From: Boletus sp. NGJ
Taxonomy: Eukaryota; Basidiomycota; Agaricomycetes; Boletales; Boletaceae
Assembly (NCBI GenBank): GCA_019096195.1
Contig: JAGTXK010000219.1
Span: 1,054,001 to 1,118,000 of the forward strand
Length of the DNA stretch: 64,000 nucleotides
Reading direction: 5' to 3'
Made by a program: the position numbers and the translations under genes. The notes below the pieces were generated by a model. It saw only the letters and a list, made by a program, of their open reading frames with translations, had not been told where the DNA came from and ran no database searches. Shown here one piece after another: positions 34,237-45,596 of the stretch (position 1 is the stretch's first letter; every line of letters begins with the position of its first letter).

Positions 34237-35711
34237 ATGGTCGAACGACTAGATGCACCCCAACCAACCTTTCCTCTTCCACCGCTAGCAGACATCCCCG
34301 ACGAGGCCATCGACAAGGCGGACGACGCAAAGCGTATTGTAAATGGGCACACCTAATTCCCTCGTTATTGTACATGGGCTGACAACCTCTGCTATCAGAC
34401 GACCCGCTTCGGGCCTGCCGATACCGCGTTTCCCACAGTGCCCGCTGTCGTGTTAGGCGCAGCCTCGTTCTCAGCCTTTTACAACAACGATGATCACATT
34501 CGGGGTGTCACGCCTCTCAGGACGACGAGGCTTGCGCTGAGGTGCGTCTGCGCCATACTTGCATCTGGCGCTGTGTTAACATGGCAACAGGTATGGCATC
34601 CATGCCTTTGATACCTCCCCATTCTACGGACCGTCCGAGATCGTCTTGGGGAACGCACTCAAGGCACTCGAGAACGAATTCCCTCGGTCGTCCTATCAGA
34701 TCGTGCGTGCCGCGTCGCCGTTCGACGGCCCGTATTGACCACTAGTTCATCCCGTGCAGTTCACGAAATGTGGACGGTTCGGAAATACGCGGGAAACGTT
34801 CGACTATACCCCCGCAGGCGTGCGCGCTAGCATCCAGCGCAGTCTCGCGCGGTTGCACACGACGTACCTCGATACCGTGTACTTGCACGACGTCGAGTTC
34901 ATTGCCGACTCCAAGGCACCGAGGACGTCGGGCGATCATCGCGCTGCGTTGGGCGCAGAGGCGGACGCGTATGGGCTTGGAGAGGGACAAGAGGCGGTCG
35001 TACACGGGGATGGTGATCGGGAGGTGCTCGTTGCTATTGGAGAGCTGGGAAGACAGCAGGATGCGGGCGTCATCAGACGGGTGGGCATCAGTGGTGCGTC
35101 CTTTTTTTTTTTTTTCTCCTTGCCTCTTTCGACGTCGACACCAACGTAATCATAATTCACGCAGGTTATCCCTTGCCTATACTACTACGGCTTGCGATTC
35201 TGATCAAGCACACGGCGCCGTACAAGCCATTGGACGTCGTCATGTCGTATTGCCATCTCAACCTCCAGAACCGCACGCTCTTGGATTTCAAGACGGCGTT
35301 TGAACAGCGCGCTGGTGTCAAGCACGTCATCACTGCGTCCCCGCTTTGTATGCGACTTCTCACCCCCGACCTGCCCACTTGGCACCCAGCGTCGGAGAGC
35401 ATCAAGGAAGCCGCCAAGGGAGCTGTTCGAGCGTCTATGAAACCTGGCGGCGAAAGTGCTTTGCCCAAGCTCGCTTTGGAATATGCCTTCCAGAAAGCGA
35501 GGGAGGTGGAGATGCCGACCGTCGTCGGGCTCGGCTCGCGCAAGGACGTGCCCGAAACACGCGCAAATATGGTACAGCGTAGACAAACAAGGCCTTGGGG
35601 AAAACGAAGAGTGGAAGCAGCCGCATCCAGGATGTGATGTCTGTGTTTGGAGAGGGCGATGATGGATTGCTGGATTGCTCTTGGGAGAACCCCGGGTTCC
35701 GTTCTGGATGA
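34237..35711 (+). CDS. Aldo/keto reductase (D-arabinose / L-galactose dehydrogenase type)
   Basis: NAD(P)-dependent oxidoreductase. Relatives such as yeast Ara2 oxidise D-arabinose in erythroascorbate synthesis. Exons 34237-34338, 34399-34541, 34591-34702, 34760-35093, 35165-35571 and 35631-35711 give 392 aa. The AKR tetrad is present: Asp and Tyr in HAFDTSPFYGPSEIVLG, Lys in FTKCGRFG and His in YLHDVEF. VGISGYPLPILLRLA and SYCHLNLQNRTL support the Ara2/GalDH group. The final 59-nt intron is my choice: reading through gives a non-conserved tail, while splicing gives VMSVFGEGDDGLLDCSWENP, like the family's C-terminal DWSW. Substrate specificity is inference. Confidence 0.87.
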
Positions 35712-35821
35712 ATGGCCAGGCAAAAAACGATAAGCACAGGGAGAATGAGATTTTGTATTATCTTTACAAGTACAACGGTACCACAACCATCTGTTTATCC
35801 AAAGAGATTTTACTTCGTATC

Positions 35822-38038
35822 TCACCGGGTCCTGATGATTCCAGCATTGATAAGTTTAACGATCTTGTCACGTATAAGGGGATTCTTGGTGTGTTCCTGC
35901 AGCGCACCAGGGTTAGACTGTGCTTGCTGCAAGATCTGCTGCATCACGGGGTCACTCATGATTGCCTGCGTAAAACTCGATAAGGTTCATGGGCATCATT
36001 TGGACATGCCGACAAAAACATACGGCGACTTCTGGGTCTTTCATCGCTCGCTCTAGCGTCTGCTCCTCGGTTTCCCCTGCACGCTGGCTAAAAAGTGCTT
36101 GTTGTATCTTCATCTCCTGAGCCTGGATCTCGGCTGTGTGTGCGTCGGCAGTATCGGCCGTCGATGCAGCCTGTAGGGCCTCCAGTGCCTTGCTATATTC
36201 GCGCATCGCATGCAGAATCGAAGCTTTACGGATGTAAGCTTTGACTATGGTCCTCTGGAGTCAGTCGACGTCCTGTGCGCGACAGAGACCACGTACCAAA
36301 GGAGGGGTCGACCTTGATAGACTCGTTGGCGTCCTTGAGCGCTTCAGCAAGGGCCAAGAGCTTCATGTATGCTGCAGCACGGTTATTGTAACCTCGAGCA
36401 TCTGAGGGGTCGCGCTTGATGCTCTCCGCGTAAAACTTGACTGCGCCTGCAAAGTCGCCTGCCTTGAATGCTACGTTACCCTCCTCGCGAGCGACAGCAG
36501 ACTTGGCTGGGTCAATGTAAGCCTGGCGTTCAACATCCGCGAGCGCCTTTTCAGTGACCTGGAGCTTGGCGAGGACGGCAGCATCACGGTGCTCAGCAAG
36601 TGACTTTTGGAAGTATTTTTTAGCAGAAACAAGGTCGCCCTTTTGCGAATAGGCCGAGCCGATACGTCCGAGAGCCTTTGCGAGAAGCTTGAAATCCACA
36701 CGGTACTGTGGACGTACATGAGTACGACCGACTGTGTATTCCCCCCAAGGCTGAAACTTACACATCGTCCTTCCTCGACCGCCTTCTCGCACGTTTCGAT
36801 ACACTTGTCGTACTCTCCTTGTTCAAAGTAAACAGCACCAAGGTTGGTGAGGAAGGTGATGTCCTTTGGCCAGAGATCCCAGGCCTTTGAGAATGCAGAG
36901 GCTGCGTCGTCGAATTGGCGTTGTTTGTAGTACTCGGAACCCTTTTCCTTTTCAGCGAGCGCATCAGCCTTGGCTTTCGCCTCCTCTGCGTCTTCCTCCG
37001 ACATCTCGACATCTTCCTCTTCTGGCTCGGGTGCGGGTGGTGGAGGAGTGGGCTTACTGTTGGATGTGGAAGATGAAGGGGTCGACCGAGTACGAGGAGG
37101 TGATGGGGGAGGTGATGGAACGGAGGTCTTCTTGAGACCGGGGGGGAGATCGTCTGATCCATCTTCGCGGGAGAAGCCTTGTAGGTCGATACCCATTGCA
37201 ACACCAAGGACGTCGATCATTCTTGGATCCGAGCCCAGAGCCCTAGACACAAATCAATGCCCGAGGTGAAAGATCAATACCGACACAGCCTTACGATTGT
37301 GCGAGCTGGGTGTTTTGTTGCATCAGTTGGAGCTGCGTTGACGAACGATTAATCGGTATGGTTCACAGACATTTGAATAAGGCTGTATACCTTCTGAACG
37401 AATGCAGGATCCGCGAGATGCTTTTGTGTGCGGGGGTTCGTGGCAAGCTTCCCGATGAGATTGGGATCCTGGAATAGCTTTGCAAGTCCCAAGTCGGGCC
37501 CTGCACTGGCATCCTTGGCTGTATGGTTATCAGTGTTTGGCCAAGGCCAAGAGTGCTCTGAGCGAACCTTGAGCATCCTTGACCTCCTGAAGGCCCTTGC
37601 GAAGAGCGGGGTTGTCCTCGAACTGGATACCCTTCTCGTAGGCAGCTATAGCTTCGTCATATCGGCGAGCTCCGTGCAGGGCAGCGCCCTTCCTCGCATA
37701 GCCCTTTCCCCAAGATGGACTGAGAGTGACGCACTGGAAGTCGGACAGGATGCGCTTTAGTAGATAGTACCGATAGAACGGAGATGACTAGAACGACCTT
37801 TTCTGCGTCTTCGAGTGCCGCGCTCCACAGCTTCTTGCCAGCGTTTGCCGCACTCCGGTTGGAGTACAAGACGTGATTGGAGGAGTCGATGGCTATGGCA
37901 GCTGTAAAGAGCTCGATGGCCTTGGCATAGTCTTTGGCTGCGAATGCTTTGTTGCCCTGATCTTTGAGGACGTTTGCCTATGGCGAAGGTCACAGGAGGA
38001 TACGAAGTGGACGGGTGGAGTGAACTTACGTCGGCCAT
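35822..38038 (-). CDS. STI1: Hsp70-Hsp90 organising co-chaperone STI1/HOP
   Basis: TPR protein that bridges Hsp70 and Hsp90 and hands over clients. Nine minus-strand exons, 38038-38030, 37977-37798, 37733-37568, 37518-37391, 37332-37295, 37242-36762, 36705-36297, 36244-36024 and 35965-35822, give 591 aa, close to yeast Sti1. Order: TPR1 (DQGNKAFAAKDYAKAIELFTAAI...), DP1 with PQLAQ-type LQLMQQNTQLAQSALGSDPRMIDVLGVAMG, an acidic linker (EPEEEDVEMSEEDAEE), TPR2A (EYYKQRQFDDAASAF), TPR2B (AREEGNVAFKAGDFAGAVKFY) and DP2 ending MSDPVMQQILQQAQSNPGAL...LINAGIIRTR. A perfect heat-shock element lies 88 bp 5' of the start. Confidence 0.96.
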
Positions 38039-38125
38039 GTGTTGACGGTAATACTTTTAGCGTTCAGTTGGGAACAGATGCCTCTATTATATACAGTCTC
38101 CCGTTTTGCGCAAAGGGTAACATCG

Positions 38126-38143
38126 GAACCTTCTCGAAACTTC
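38126..38143. promoter_or_regulatory. Perfect four-unit heat-shock element for STI1
   Basis: Reads GAA-CC-TTC-TC-GAA-AC-TTC, four contiguous alternating nGAAn units, the ideal HSF1 trimer site. It lies 88 bp upstream of the STI1 ATG. STI1 is a classic Hsf1 target in fungi. Confidence 0.85.
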
Positions 38144-38289
38144 GCGCAATCGCTCACAGAACAGCTCATCGCAGTCAAAACTGTAGCTGTCGGCCATTGT
38201 ACATGCATCCCAAGGGGGGTTCTGGAATAATCTCAAGACCAGGCATAGCCTGCCCGCTAGCGCTCGACGAGTACGTGATCCTCCCACTA

Positions 38290-38318
38290 TTACTGTAGCC
38301 GTCTGTATGGATGCAACC
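38290..38318 (+). repeat. Left terminal inverted repeat
   Basis: 29 bp identical to the reverse complement of 40033-40061. Contains CTGTAGCCGTCTG and TGGATGCAACCG. Confidence 0.92.
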
Positions 38319-39020
38319 GGGTGGGGGTGCGTTACGGATACCCCTGACTCCGAGTTAGCAACCGGACCCCCGTTTTGTGTTATGTTGCTATTGTTAGCAA
38401 CCCAGTGACCGGAACTGGCGTTATGGGGGTTAGATCATGACTGGACCGTTCGGGCGTGAACTAGTCAAAAAATATGACGGTCAAATTGCACAAATATTAT
38501 TTTATAAAAAAGGTTTGTCGTTTTTCTGTTTCTTACACTAGTTTAATAATTCTTTACGGTTTTGGGCTCACTGCCAGGTCAAGGGATAGGATTTATCTGC
38601 AGAGTGTCTTACAAGTAGACAAGCACACAGACGGCTCTCATTGGTTACCTTCGCACCCATTCGACACACCACAAAGAGATCAAAGATCGAATGGGTATTG
38701 TCCATGGACTCAACAAGCTTGACTCAGTGGAGGATACACTGTGAATAGTAAAGTTGCTATACATTAGTGTCCAATTCAATAATAGTTAATGTCCCTGACA
38801 TTGCAGAAAAGTGTCTGGCATTAAAGATTACTGTCCAATGTGACACTGGAATGGACATTTGGTCGACTAGAAATTAGTGTCCTTGTCATTGAACCAGAGT
38901 GCCATCCACTGCAAAATAAGTAAATAAATGACCACAAGTTTGGTGCGGTTTACTGTCCAGATATCCATAATTCTGCTAGGAAAGAGTCGAAATACATACA
39001 GTAGTAATAATATGTTCAGA

Positions 39021-39103
39021 TCAGGGGAATTGAACACACGACTTCGGGGGACTTTTAAAACCGGAAGGTGTAAGACCCGTTTAACCGTTAGACTAAATGA
39101 CCC
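39021..39103 (-). pseudogene. tRNA-like relic with A and B boxes
   Basis: On the minus strand, TAGTCTAACGG (39085-39095) fits the pol III A box and TGTTCAATTCC (39026-39036) fits the B box, about 50 nt apart. The acceptor, T and anticodon stems do not pair properly. A CTTACAC stretch resembles a tRNA-Val(TAC) anticodon loop but lacks a stem. It is more likely a decayed tRNA or tRNA-derived SINE head than a working tRNA. Confidence 0.4.
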
Positions 39104-40032
39104 AACTGCAAGAGGGTATTAGCAAGTATCATTACTTGAAAATCCCTATCGAGGTATGTAAGCTACCTATCCACAAGCACCCACACACTAAGATCCAGAT
39201 GGTAAGACTAAGCCGAGCTTCAGCGCAATCGTCACATTTTTGTCATTGTCACATTCAAGTTGTGAGGCGAGTGCAGGCAGGGGCAAGGTGAGTGCAATGA
39301 TGATGACGACACTATGATCGCGTTGGGTGAGAGGGCGGCAGCAGTGGTGTCCGAGTCGTTGAGCTGTCGTTGATGACAACATGGCCTCAGGCGAGAGGAA
39401 TGATGGCATGACACACGCAGTTGTATACCCGTACAGGATGGACTTCGGTATCTGACATTCATAATCATGATCCCCCAATGGCTTGACACTGAGAATTATC
39501 GTCACTCGAAGAGGGACATAAAATACTAGTGACTAGTGACCGACACTAGAAAGACGCGTCCCAGACATCAGTGACACAGCCATTGAGTCTCTACACATTA
39601 GTGTCTAGGACATTCTGTAATAGTGTTTTTACTTTTCACAGTGATATCTGTCGTCACGGTGACACCGAGTCGGACTATGTCACTGTTGATGCCGACGACG
39701 ACGCCGATGTTCCATCAAGCGCGGTAATTCACGATGCTCTTGGCTTAGCTGTGGCTGAGATGCCTGCTGCAGTAGACAGTGTCTTGCACTGTATTGGGAG
39801 CACGGAAAAGGGTCCCAGTAATTCATTGGTGGCTGCAGGGGAGTATGAAGACATCTGGGCTTTTATTAACTTCGACGAATGCTTTTTTTTTGGCCAATAG
39901 TCCCCCCGTTACGCGTTACGTTGCTACCAGTAGTGACCAAGTTGACCAAGTCGCGTTACGCCTGAAAATTTAGCAACCAGTACACCGTTATGCGTTATTT
40001 TTAGCGACGCAACCACCTAGCGTTACGCGTTA

Positions 40033-40061
40033 CGGTTGCATCCATACAGACGGCTACAGTA
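40033..40061 (-). repeat. Right terminal inverted repeat
   Basis: 29 bp, the perfect inverse of 38290-38318. Confidence 0.92.
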
Positions 40062-40367
40062 CGCGTCGTGGTACTTTTTCAGGTACTGAGGTCTGGACCC
40101 ACTGGGACATGGATTGTCGCAAGTCCAGCGTATTCTATCCACGAAATCCATTGTACTGATCACCAGGACAGCATCTGGATCAGCAAGTGTTCCACCTTTT
40201 GTATCTGCGTTGGATTCTGCAGATTGTCGTGACTGAATGTCGTGAGCATTGCCTAGTGTACGGTACTTGCACTGGCCATGATCGGAATCCAGGGACAACC
40301 TTTTGGGTTAACGTGCGTGCGTTGACACGCAAGTCCACCTTCCCTCCTCTCCCTTCTTTTCGCTGGC
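40062..40367. other. Promoter / 5' leader of multi-TM gene; no gene seen
   Basis: 306 bp between the element's right end and the next ATG. The last 40 bp are CT-rich (CCCTCCTCTCCCTTC), typical of a fungal leader. Confidence 0.55.
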
Positions 40368-42058
40368 ATGTACGCCCCCCGTCCCGACCACCGCAGAGAC
40401 AGCTATGCAACGACCGACTTTGAGTCGGTCTACTTGAAGCCCAAACAAACTACAGGTGCCGAATTCTATGACCGTAGCGATCTTTCTCGCAGGGTTGGCC
40501 TCGTGGGCGTCGGCGTTGCTTCGCTATTTGGTTGGCTCTGCATCATCGAGGGCTTCATGATATTTCTATCAAAAAACACGATATCCTCTGGCGTCGTGGT
40601 GATTACTCTCGGAAATGGCTGGGAGAAGGAGCTTCTTTGTCTCGGGCTGAACCTCATGGTCACAGCTTGCACAGAAGCGACCGGTTTCGTGCACGGGATT
40701 GCTTTGCGCTCCGCCCTGGCATCGGAGCGGCGGCTACGCTTCAACACCAACCTTCGTCTGCTTTCAGCTGCGAGCGGCTGGTTTAGCCCGAACGGCACGT
40801 TGTGCAATGTCGTGATGGCAATCCTTTTGATTGTGTCCTACAGCTCAAGCTTGCTCGTGATCGTAATGGTCGACACGGAGTCCTCGAGTGGTGTCGCCAA
40901 TGCTGGACTTGCGGTCTGCGTCAGCGAAGTCCCGCTCATAGTGTTGGGCGTCACCCTCCAGTTACAAGCAATTATCGCGCTCGCTAGTGTTCGGTCTGCC
41001 AACATCTTGACGTGGAGCTCCTCGGCTTTCGATATAACTGCTGCTCTCGTCCATCATGCTCAGATCCTGCCAGAACCGGGGCGAAGTATGCGTGGCGTTG
41101 GCGACGACGTGCGATGGGGGCCAGTGTCCCCGTCTGCAAAGCAGCCATCTGCGTGGCGTGCACACCCGAGCGTCCGAAAGGTTGTCATGACGCTTTTGGG
41201 GCTTGTGGTCATCTGCATTGCCTGGGGCATCATCATCATGCATCTCTCCGATCGCAGCATGTCGAATGCTGTGAGAACGTGGTCGTTTCTGCCGCGACCA
41301 CAGTCCCACTTTATCGCGTATTCCATCCCCCTCGCCGGTGGAGTGTATTGGTACTGGGTTTTGTACTACATCAACATGGCGGGGATACAAGGACCTTTGA
41401 CGTTGGCGCTCCATTGCTCTGAGCTGGTTGTCAACGTCGTTCGGGACAAGAGGGTGTGGAGGAAAGCGACGACGACAAAGGGTACCACGATTTCCCCTCA
41501 TCCGTTGGCTACCGTCTTTGGGAGCCCTCTGAATGTTGCTCTGCTTGTATTAAAGCCGCTGCTGCGTAAGTTGTACGCCGTTTGACTGCCTTTTTCTTCT
41601 GTTGAACGAGCATATAGACTGGATGCTTGGGCTTGCCATCAGTTTAGCCGGGACAGCAGAGAACGGCTATCTGACAGCCATCGCCGTGAGCATGTGGCCG
41701 TTCCAGGTCGGCCCGCTTGAGCATTGTTCATCGTCGCATGCACTCATGTCAATCGGTTTTTTAGATTCTCAACTATGCTGCGGCCCTGTTGATTCCCTCG
41801 CTCGCGTTCACCGTCATTGTGTTGTGTCGGCCAGGTGGCCCACAGCCCGCCGCATATGGACATGTTCAGACGCTTGCGAATTTGATAGACGAGTGGTCGA
41901 CGACGATGTGGTGGGGACATAAAAACGGCGGGTTTCCTTACCATCATGCGGGTGAGCTGGTGTGTCCGCCTTTGCCCCTTGTGTCGCTGACTGGATGGAT
42001 GGTAGGGACGAGTGACTGTCGGCTCGCCGGTGTAGACATGGACGGATTGTATGCGTGA
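40368..42058 (+). CDS. Multi-pass membrane protein of unknown function (fungal family)
   Basis: Exons 40368-41565, 41618-41706, 41765-41951 and 42006-42058 give 508 aa. About seven to nine hydrophobic segments are visible, for example GVASLFGWLCIIEGFMIFL, NVVMAILLIVSYSSSLLVIVMV, VCVSEVPLIVLGVTLQLQAII and VVMTLLGLVVICIAWGIIIM. The C-terminus has a conserved-looking soluble tail: PQPAAYGHVQTLANLIDEWS, MWWGHKNGGFPYHHAGTSD, ending DMDGLYA. I recall similar tails in agaricomycete membrane proteins of unknown function, usually in multigene families, but cannot name the family. No transporter or receptor signature is visible. Confidence 0.82.
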
Positions 42059-42581
42059 CGTTAATATTGGTACTTCTTACCGCCCTCGATCGGATCGGGT
42101 CAGAAGTTCAGTTCAGCCCAGTGTTTGGTTCAACCGTCGACGATCGCACCTCTGAACGGATTCTTGAAATTTCCGGACCAGGCCGGATCTCGAGGCGTCG
42201 AAGCTGCTGATCGGACTTTTATTTATTTATTTTCCTTCTTATTCCCTCTCTCGAGTGGTCCGCCCCCTAAGAGAGTGGTTATTAACTTCCATTCTCGGAG
42301 AGCTGAAACGCCGTGGATGGAATGTCGCGACCGGTGTTGCATGACGACCTCAAAACACGATCGAGGGCGGTTATCGGCCGGCCCGTACACATTTCCGCCA
42401 CATTTTGAAGAGGCAACTCGGAGGGTTGGTCATGGGCCGTGCTGATCGATGGTGGTCATTCTGTCGGTCATTTCCGGCGCGGGTCCGGTGTCACGTGAGT
42501 CTATGGTTAGGGTTTGGAATAAATATGTAAAATGCAAAAACTACCTCGGCGCTCGATCCGGAGGGGACATCATCAATCATC
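42059..42581. other. Intergenic with TCACGTGA site upstream of Zn2Cys6 gene
   Basis: 523 bp. It contains a perfect TCACGTGA palindrome (42491-42498) and a TTAGGGTTT telobox-like word just after it, both within 90 bp of the ATG. No gene is seen. Confidence 0.5.
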
Positions 42582-45500
42582 ATGCCAGACGACAACACCA
42601 ACCCCACCGAGCCCTCCTCCTCCTCCTCCTCCTCCGCCCCCCACCGCTCAAAACAACACCGCACCCCAACCGCAACTGGCGCAGTACGCTCAAGAACCAG
42701 CCCCCCGCCCGGTGACCACGACCCACGGCCTCCCACAAAACGCGCACGCAAAGCTATCAACTGTGAACCTTGCAGAAACAGCAAGCTCAAATGCGACAGG
42801 TAGACCCCGCCCCATTCCCCCTCTCGCCCAGAGCTCACCACCACCAGAAACCGCCCTTGCTCCAGCTGTGTCCTCAGAGGTTCGTCTCGAGCTCTCCCCT
42901 TCTTCCCCTCCTTATCCCCCAGCCAGGTACAATTGCCCTTTGCTACCAGGATGCCAAAGGCCACGAATCCGACCTCCACCTCCGCGACGACCAGTCAGTC
43001 CTCTCTCTTTCCCTCTTGCCCTTTCCCTCCTCACCCCCTGAGTACAGTAATGCCAGCAGAGTCGACCCCATGCAGGAAATCACCCGTCTCAAACACTCTG
43101 TTTCACTCCTCGAAACCTACATTCTTGCAAACCACCGTCCTGGCGCCCCCCTCCCCTCCCATCTCAAACATCCCCTCGAAAACCCCCCCACCACACCAAC
43201 CGCCCCAAAGAAGGAACCCGTAGAGTCCGATGTCCTCGAAAGAGACAACGCTCCCGGCATGCTGGGCAGCCATAGCCACGGCGGCTTCTACACCGGCGCC
43301 ACTTCTGCCGTAGCTCATCTCACTCTGGTACTTGCCTTTCCCTCTTCCCTCTTCCCTCTTCCCCGCTAACCCCCTCTAGAACTCGAGGCAGTCTGACGAC
43401 AGCGACCGCCAAGCCAGCCAAGATGCCCATCTTGACGAAATCGTCATGACAAACGAATACGACAGAGACCTTCTCGCTCTCCTTCCCTCCCTCGACACAA
43501 TAGACGGCCTCGTCTCTTACTACTTTGAATACTGCAACTGGATTTATCGCCACGTTTATCGTCCCGCCTTTCTATCCGCTTGGTCCCGCTATAAAACCGG
43601 CGCTAGCGCGGACCGTGTCGTCCTCGCCACAGTCTGCATGATCATGGCAATCGCAGTACACTACCTCCCACCAGGCGACCGCCTCGTGGCCCAATTGGGC
43701 GACTCCCTCGAGGACATTTGCCACAAATTCTACGACGTCATGCGCTCCGCCCTTGACCGTCACAGAGCTGAGCACAAGACCTACAGCCTCGAACTCGTCG
43801 AGTGCTTGCTCATTCGCTCTCATTACCTCACCCTCGTTAAAACAGACAGCGAGGAAATTTGGACCGTTCGCGGAGAACTCATCAGCATCGGCATGGCCAT
43901 GGGTTTGCATCGTGATCCTTGTAAATGGCGCATGTCGAAAGAACTCGCCGAGAGAAGGCGTTGGGCTTGGTGGCATATTGTTCTTCTTGAAAGGTCCGTC
44001 TCTACTCTTCTGCTCTCACTCCCTACCCACCCTCTCCTTTTCAGGTGGCAGGCATTCATGTTTGGCCGCCCGCTCTCCATCGCTTCACACCATTTCGATA
44101 CACAACTTCCAGATCCAGCCGATCCCGTACACCATCCCGACGAGCCGCGTATCTATCTCCCCAATCTCCACCTCTTCCGTCTAGCCTACATTCTAGGTGA
44201 CATCATGGATAGCGCAGTGTCCATGCGTCCAGTCGCGTACGAGACCACTCAAACTCACGACCGCGCTCTGTGCCAATGGATGGACACTCTCCCCCCTGAG
44301 CTCGACCTCGACGAATTTAGGGTAGCACGCAGTCTCGCAAGCCCCATCATCACCACCCGTCGCCTAGGCGTACAAAGCGTGATCATCCGCACCAGCTACT
44401 ACCACATTCGCTTTACCCTCCACCGGCCATTTGCATCCGCACCTTCACCCAAGGCCAGTGATAAGCTGGCCTCGTCTGCAAAAGACAAGGACGCTCAGCG
44501 CGAACGCCATGTCATCTCTCTCGACATCGCCGTTGGCGCTGCTGACAAACTAATTACCCTCGTGGGTCAAGCCCGTCCCGACTTCCTTGCGAACGTCTCC
44601 CTGGCGGTTCCAGGGCACATGAACTGGGGCCCATTCCACGTATTCAGCTCCGCCATGTTTTTCTCGTTTCAACTGATTTCAAACCCCGACCAGCCGGGTG
44701 CATCATTATTCCGTGCAAATATTCAGAAGGCGTTGACAACCCTGGAACTCAGTCGAGGTACACCAGTCGCGGATAAAGCGCTCGACATCCTCCACGCACT
44801 CGCACCGTTGTACAGCCAGGACTTTGCAAATGAAGACCAGCAGGAACGAGAGCGCTTGAAAAGCCACGTGCTGAGCCTTGTTAAAACGCTCGCATTCCCG
44901 TACCACGATTCTCCAAAGTATCCCAGGGTGAACGCGGTTGATTCACCTAACGCGCCGGGATATGTCAGTTCGCCTGCCACTGGCAACTCGGGGAGTCCAC
45001 AAGTAGGGAATTCCCAGCCCCGAGGGTCAACGGATTACGGAACGGGGTCTGGCAAAGCGACGAGTACTTCTTCCTCCTCGCTCGTCGGATATGCAGGTGT
45101 TCAGGCGTCCCCCGTCCAGTCGATACCCACGCCGGGGATCGTCGCCGGGCCGTCCACTTCGTCCCCCCTGACATATTCTGCCCCTCCACCCCAGCCTTCA
45201 CAATCCCAGCCGCAGTTGTATCCTGACGCGCCTAGGGCAACCTACACCGTAGAGTCTTCCCGTCACGCTTATGGTGACACGGCTCGTGCCCCTGTGTCCG
45301 GAAATCCTTACCCTGACACCCGCGCAACCGCGTCTTATCCCGAATCGTACGCTTCTCGGCCCTCATATCCCGACCCTGCGTCCTCGCGGAATTTCGTCGA
45401 CCCCACACGTCCGTCATACCCTGACCCATCGCGGCAACCTTACGTGTCGGGTGACCCTGCTCTCGGGCGGTATCCTTACTCATATCCGGCGGCGACGGAA

Positions 45501-45596
45501 GAGGACAGTATGTGGGGCGCCTCCCTTAGTCAAGCCGAGTGGGCTCGATTTCTTGACGTGATGCAACATCCAAGACACACGGGCGACAGGCATTGA
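42582..45596 (+). CDS. Zn2Cys6 fungal transcription factor
   Basis: Exons 42582-42799, 42848-42879, 42927-42993, 43048-43327, 43380-43993 and 44045-45596 give 920 aa. The zinc cluster is split over three exons. Joined, it reads CEPCRNSKLKCDRNRPCSSC plus VLRGTIALC, a perfect CX2CX6CX5CX2CX8C. A coiled-coil linker follows (MQEITRLKHSVSLLETYIL). The middle region DGLVSYYFEYCNWIYRHVYRPAF, MGLHRDPCKW and ERRRWAWWHIVLLERWQAFMFGRPLSI is the fungal-specific TF domain (PF04082). The C-terminus is Ser/Pro-rich with many SYPDP/YPDTR repeats. The target pathway is unknown. Intron 43994-44044 is 51 nt, in frame and stop-free, so read-through would insert 17 residues. Confidence 0.9.

Larger units (their letters stand above)
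38290..40061. mobile_element. Non-autonomous DNA transposon-like element with terminal inverted repeats
   Basis: A 1,772-bp block bounded by perfect 29-bp inverted repeats (38290-38318 and 40033-40061). The outermost two bases can be read as a TA target duplication with a 27-bp terminal repeat beginning CTGTAGCCGTC, as in Tc1/mariner elements. Just inside, the ends share related subterminal motifs (CGTTATGGGGGTTAG on the left; CCCCCCGTTACG on the right, plus repeated GTTACG and TTAGCAACC). The interior is AT-richer than its surroundings. It contains repeated AGTGTC-type words and a tRNA-like relic, and has no frame long enough for a transposase. It sits between the STI1 promoter and a multi-TM gene. 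Confidence 0.8.

Noticed and set aside
35572-35662. Double frameshift at the end of the aldo/keto reductase
   Set aside because: Fragments in three frames looked like two indels, but one canonical 59-nt intron (35572-35630) restores the family-like C-terminus.
36471-37250. Separate TPR/acidic protein on the minus strand
   Set aside because: It is the large internal exon of STI1 read past its donor at 36761.
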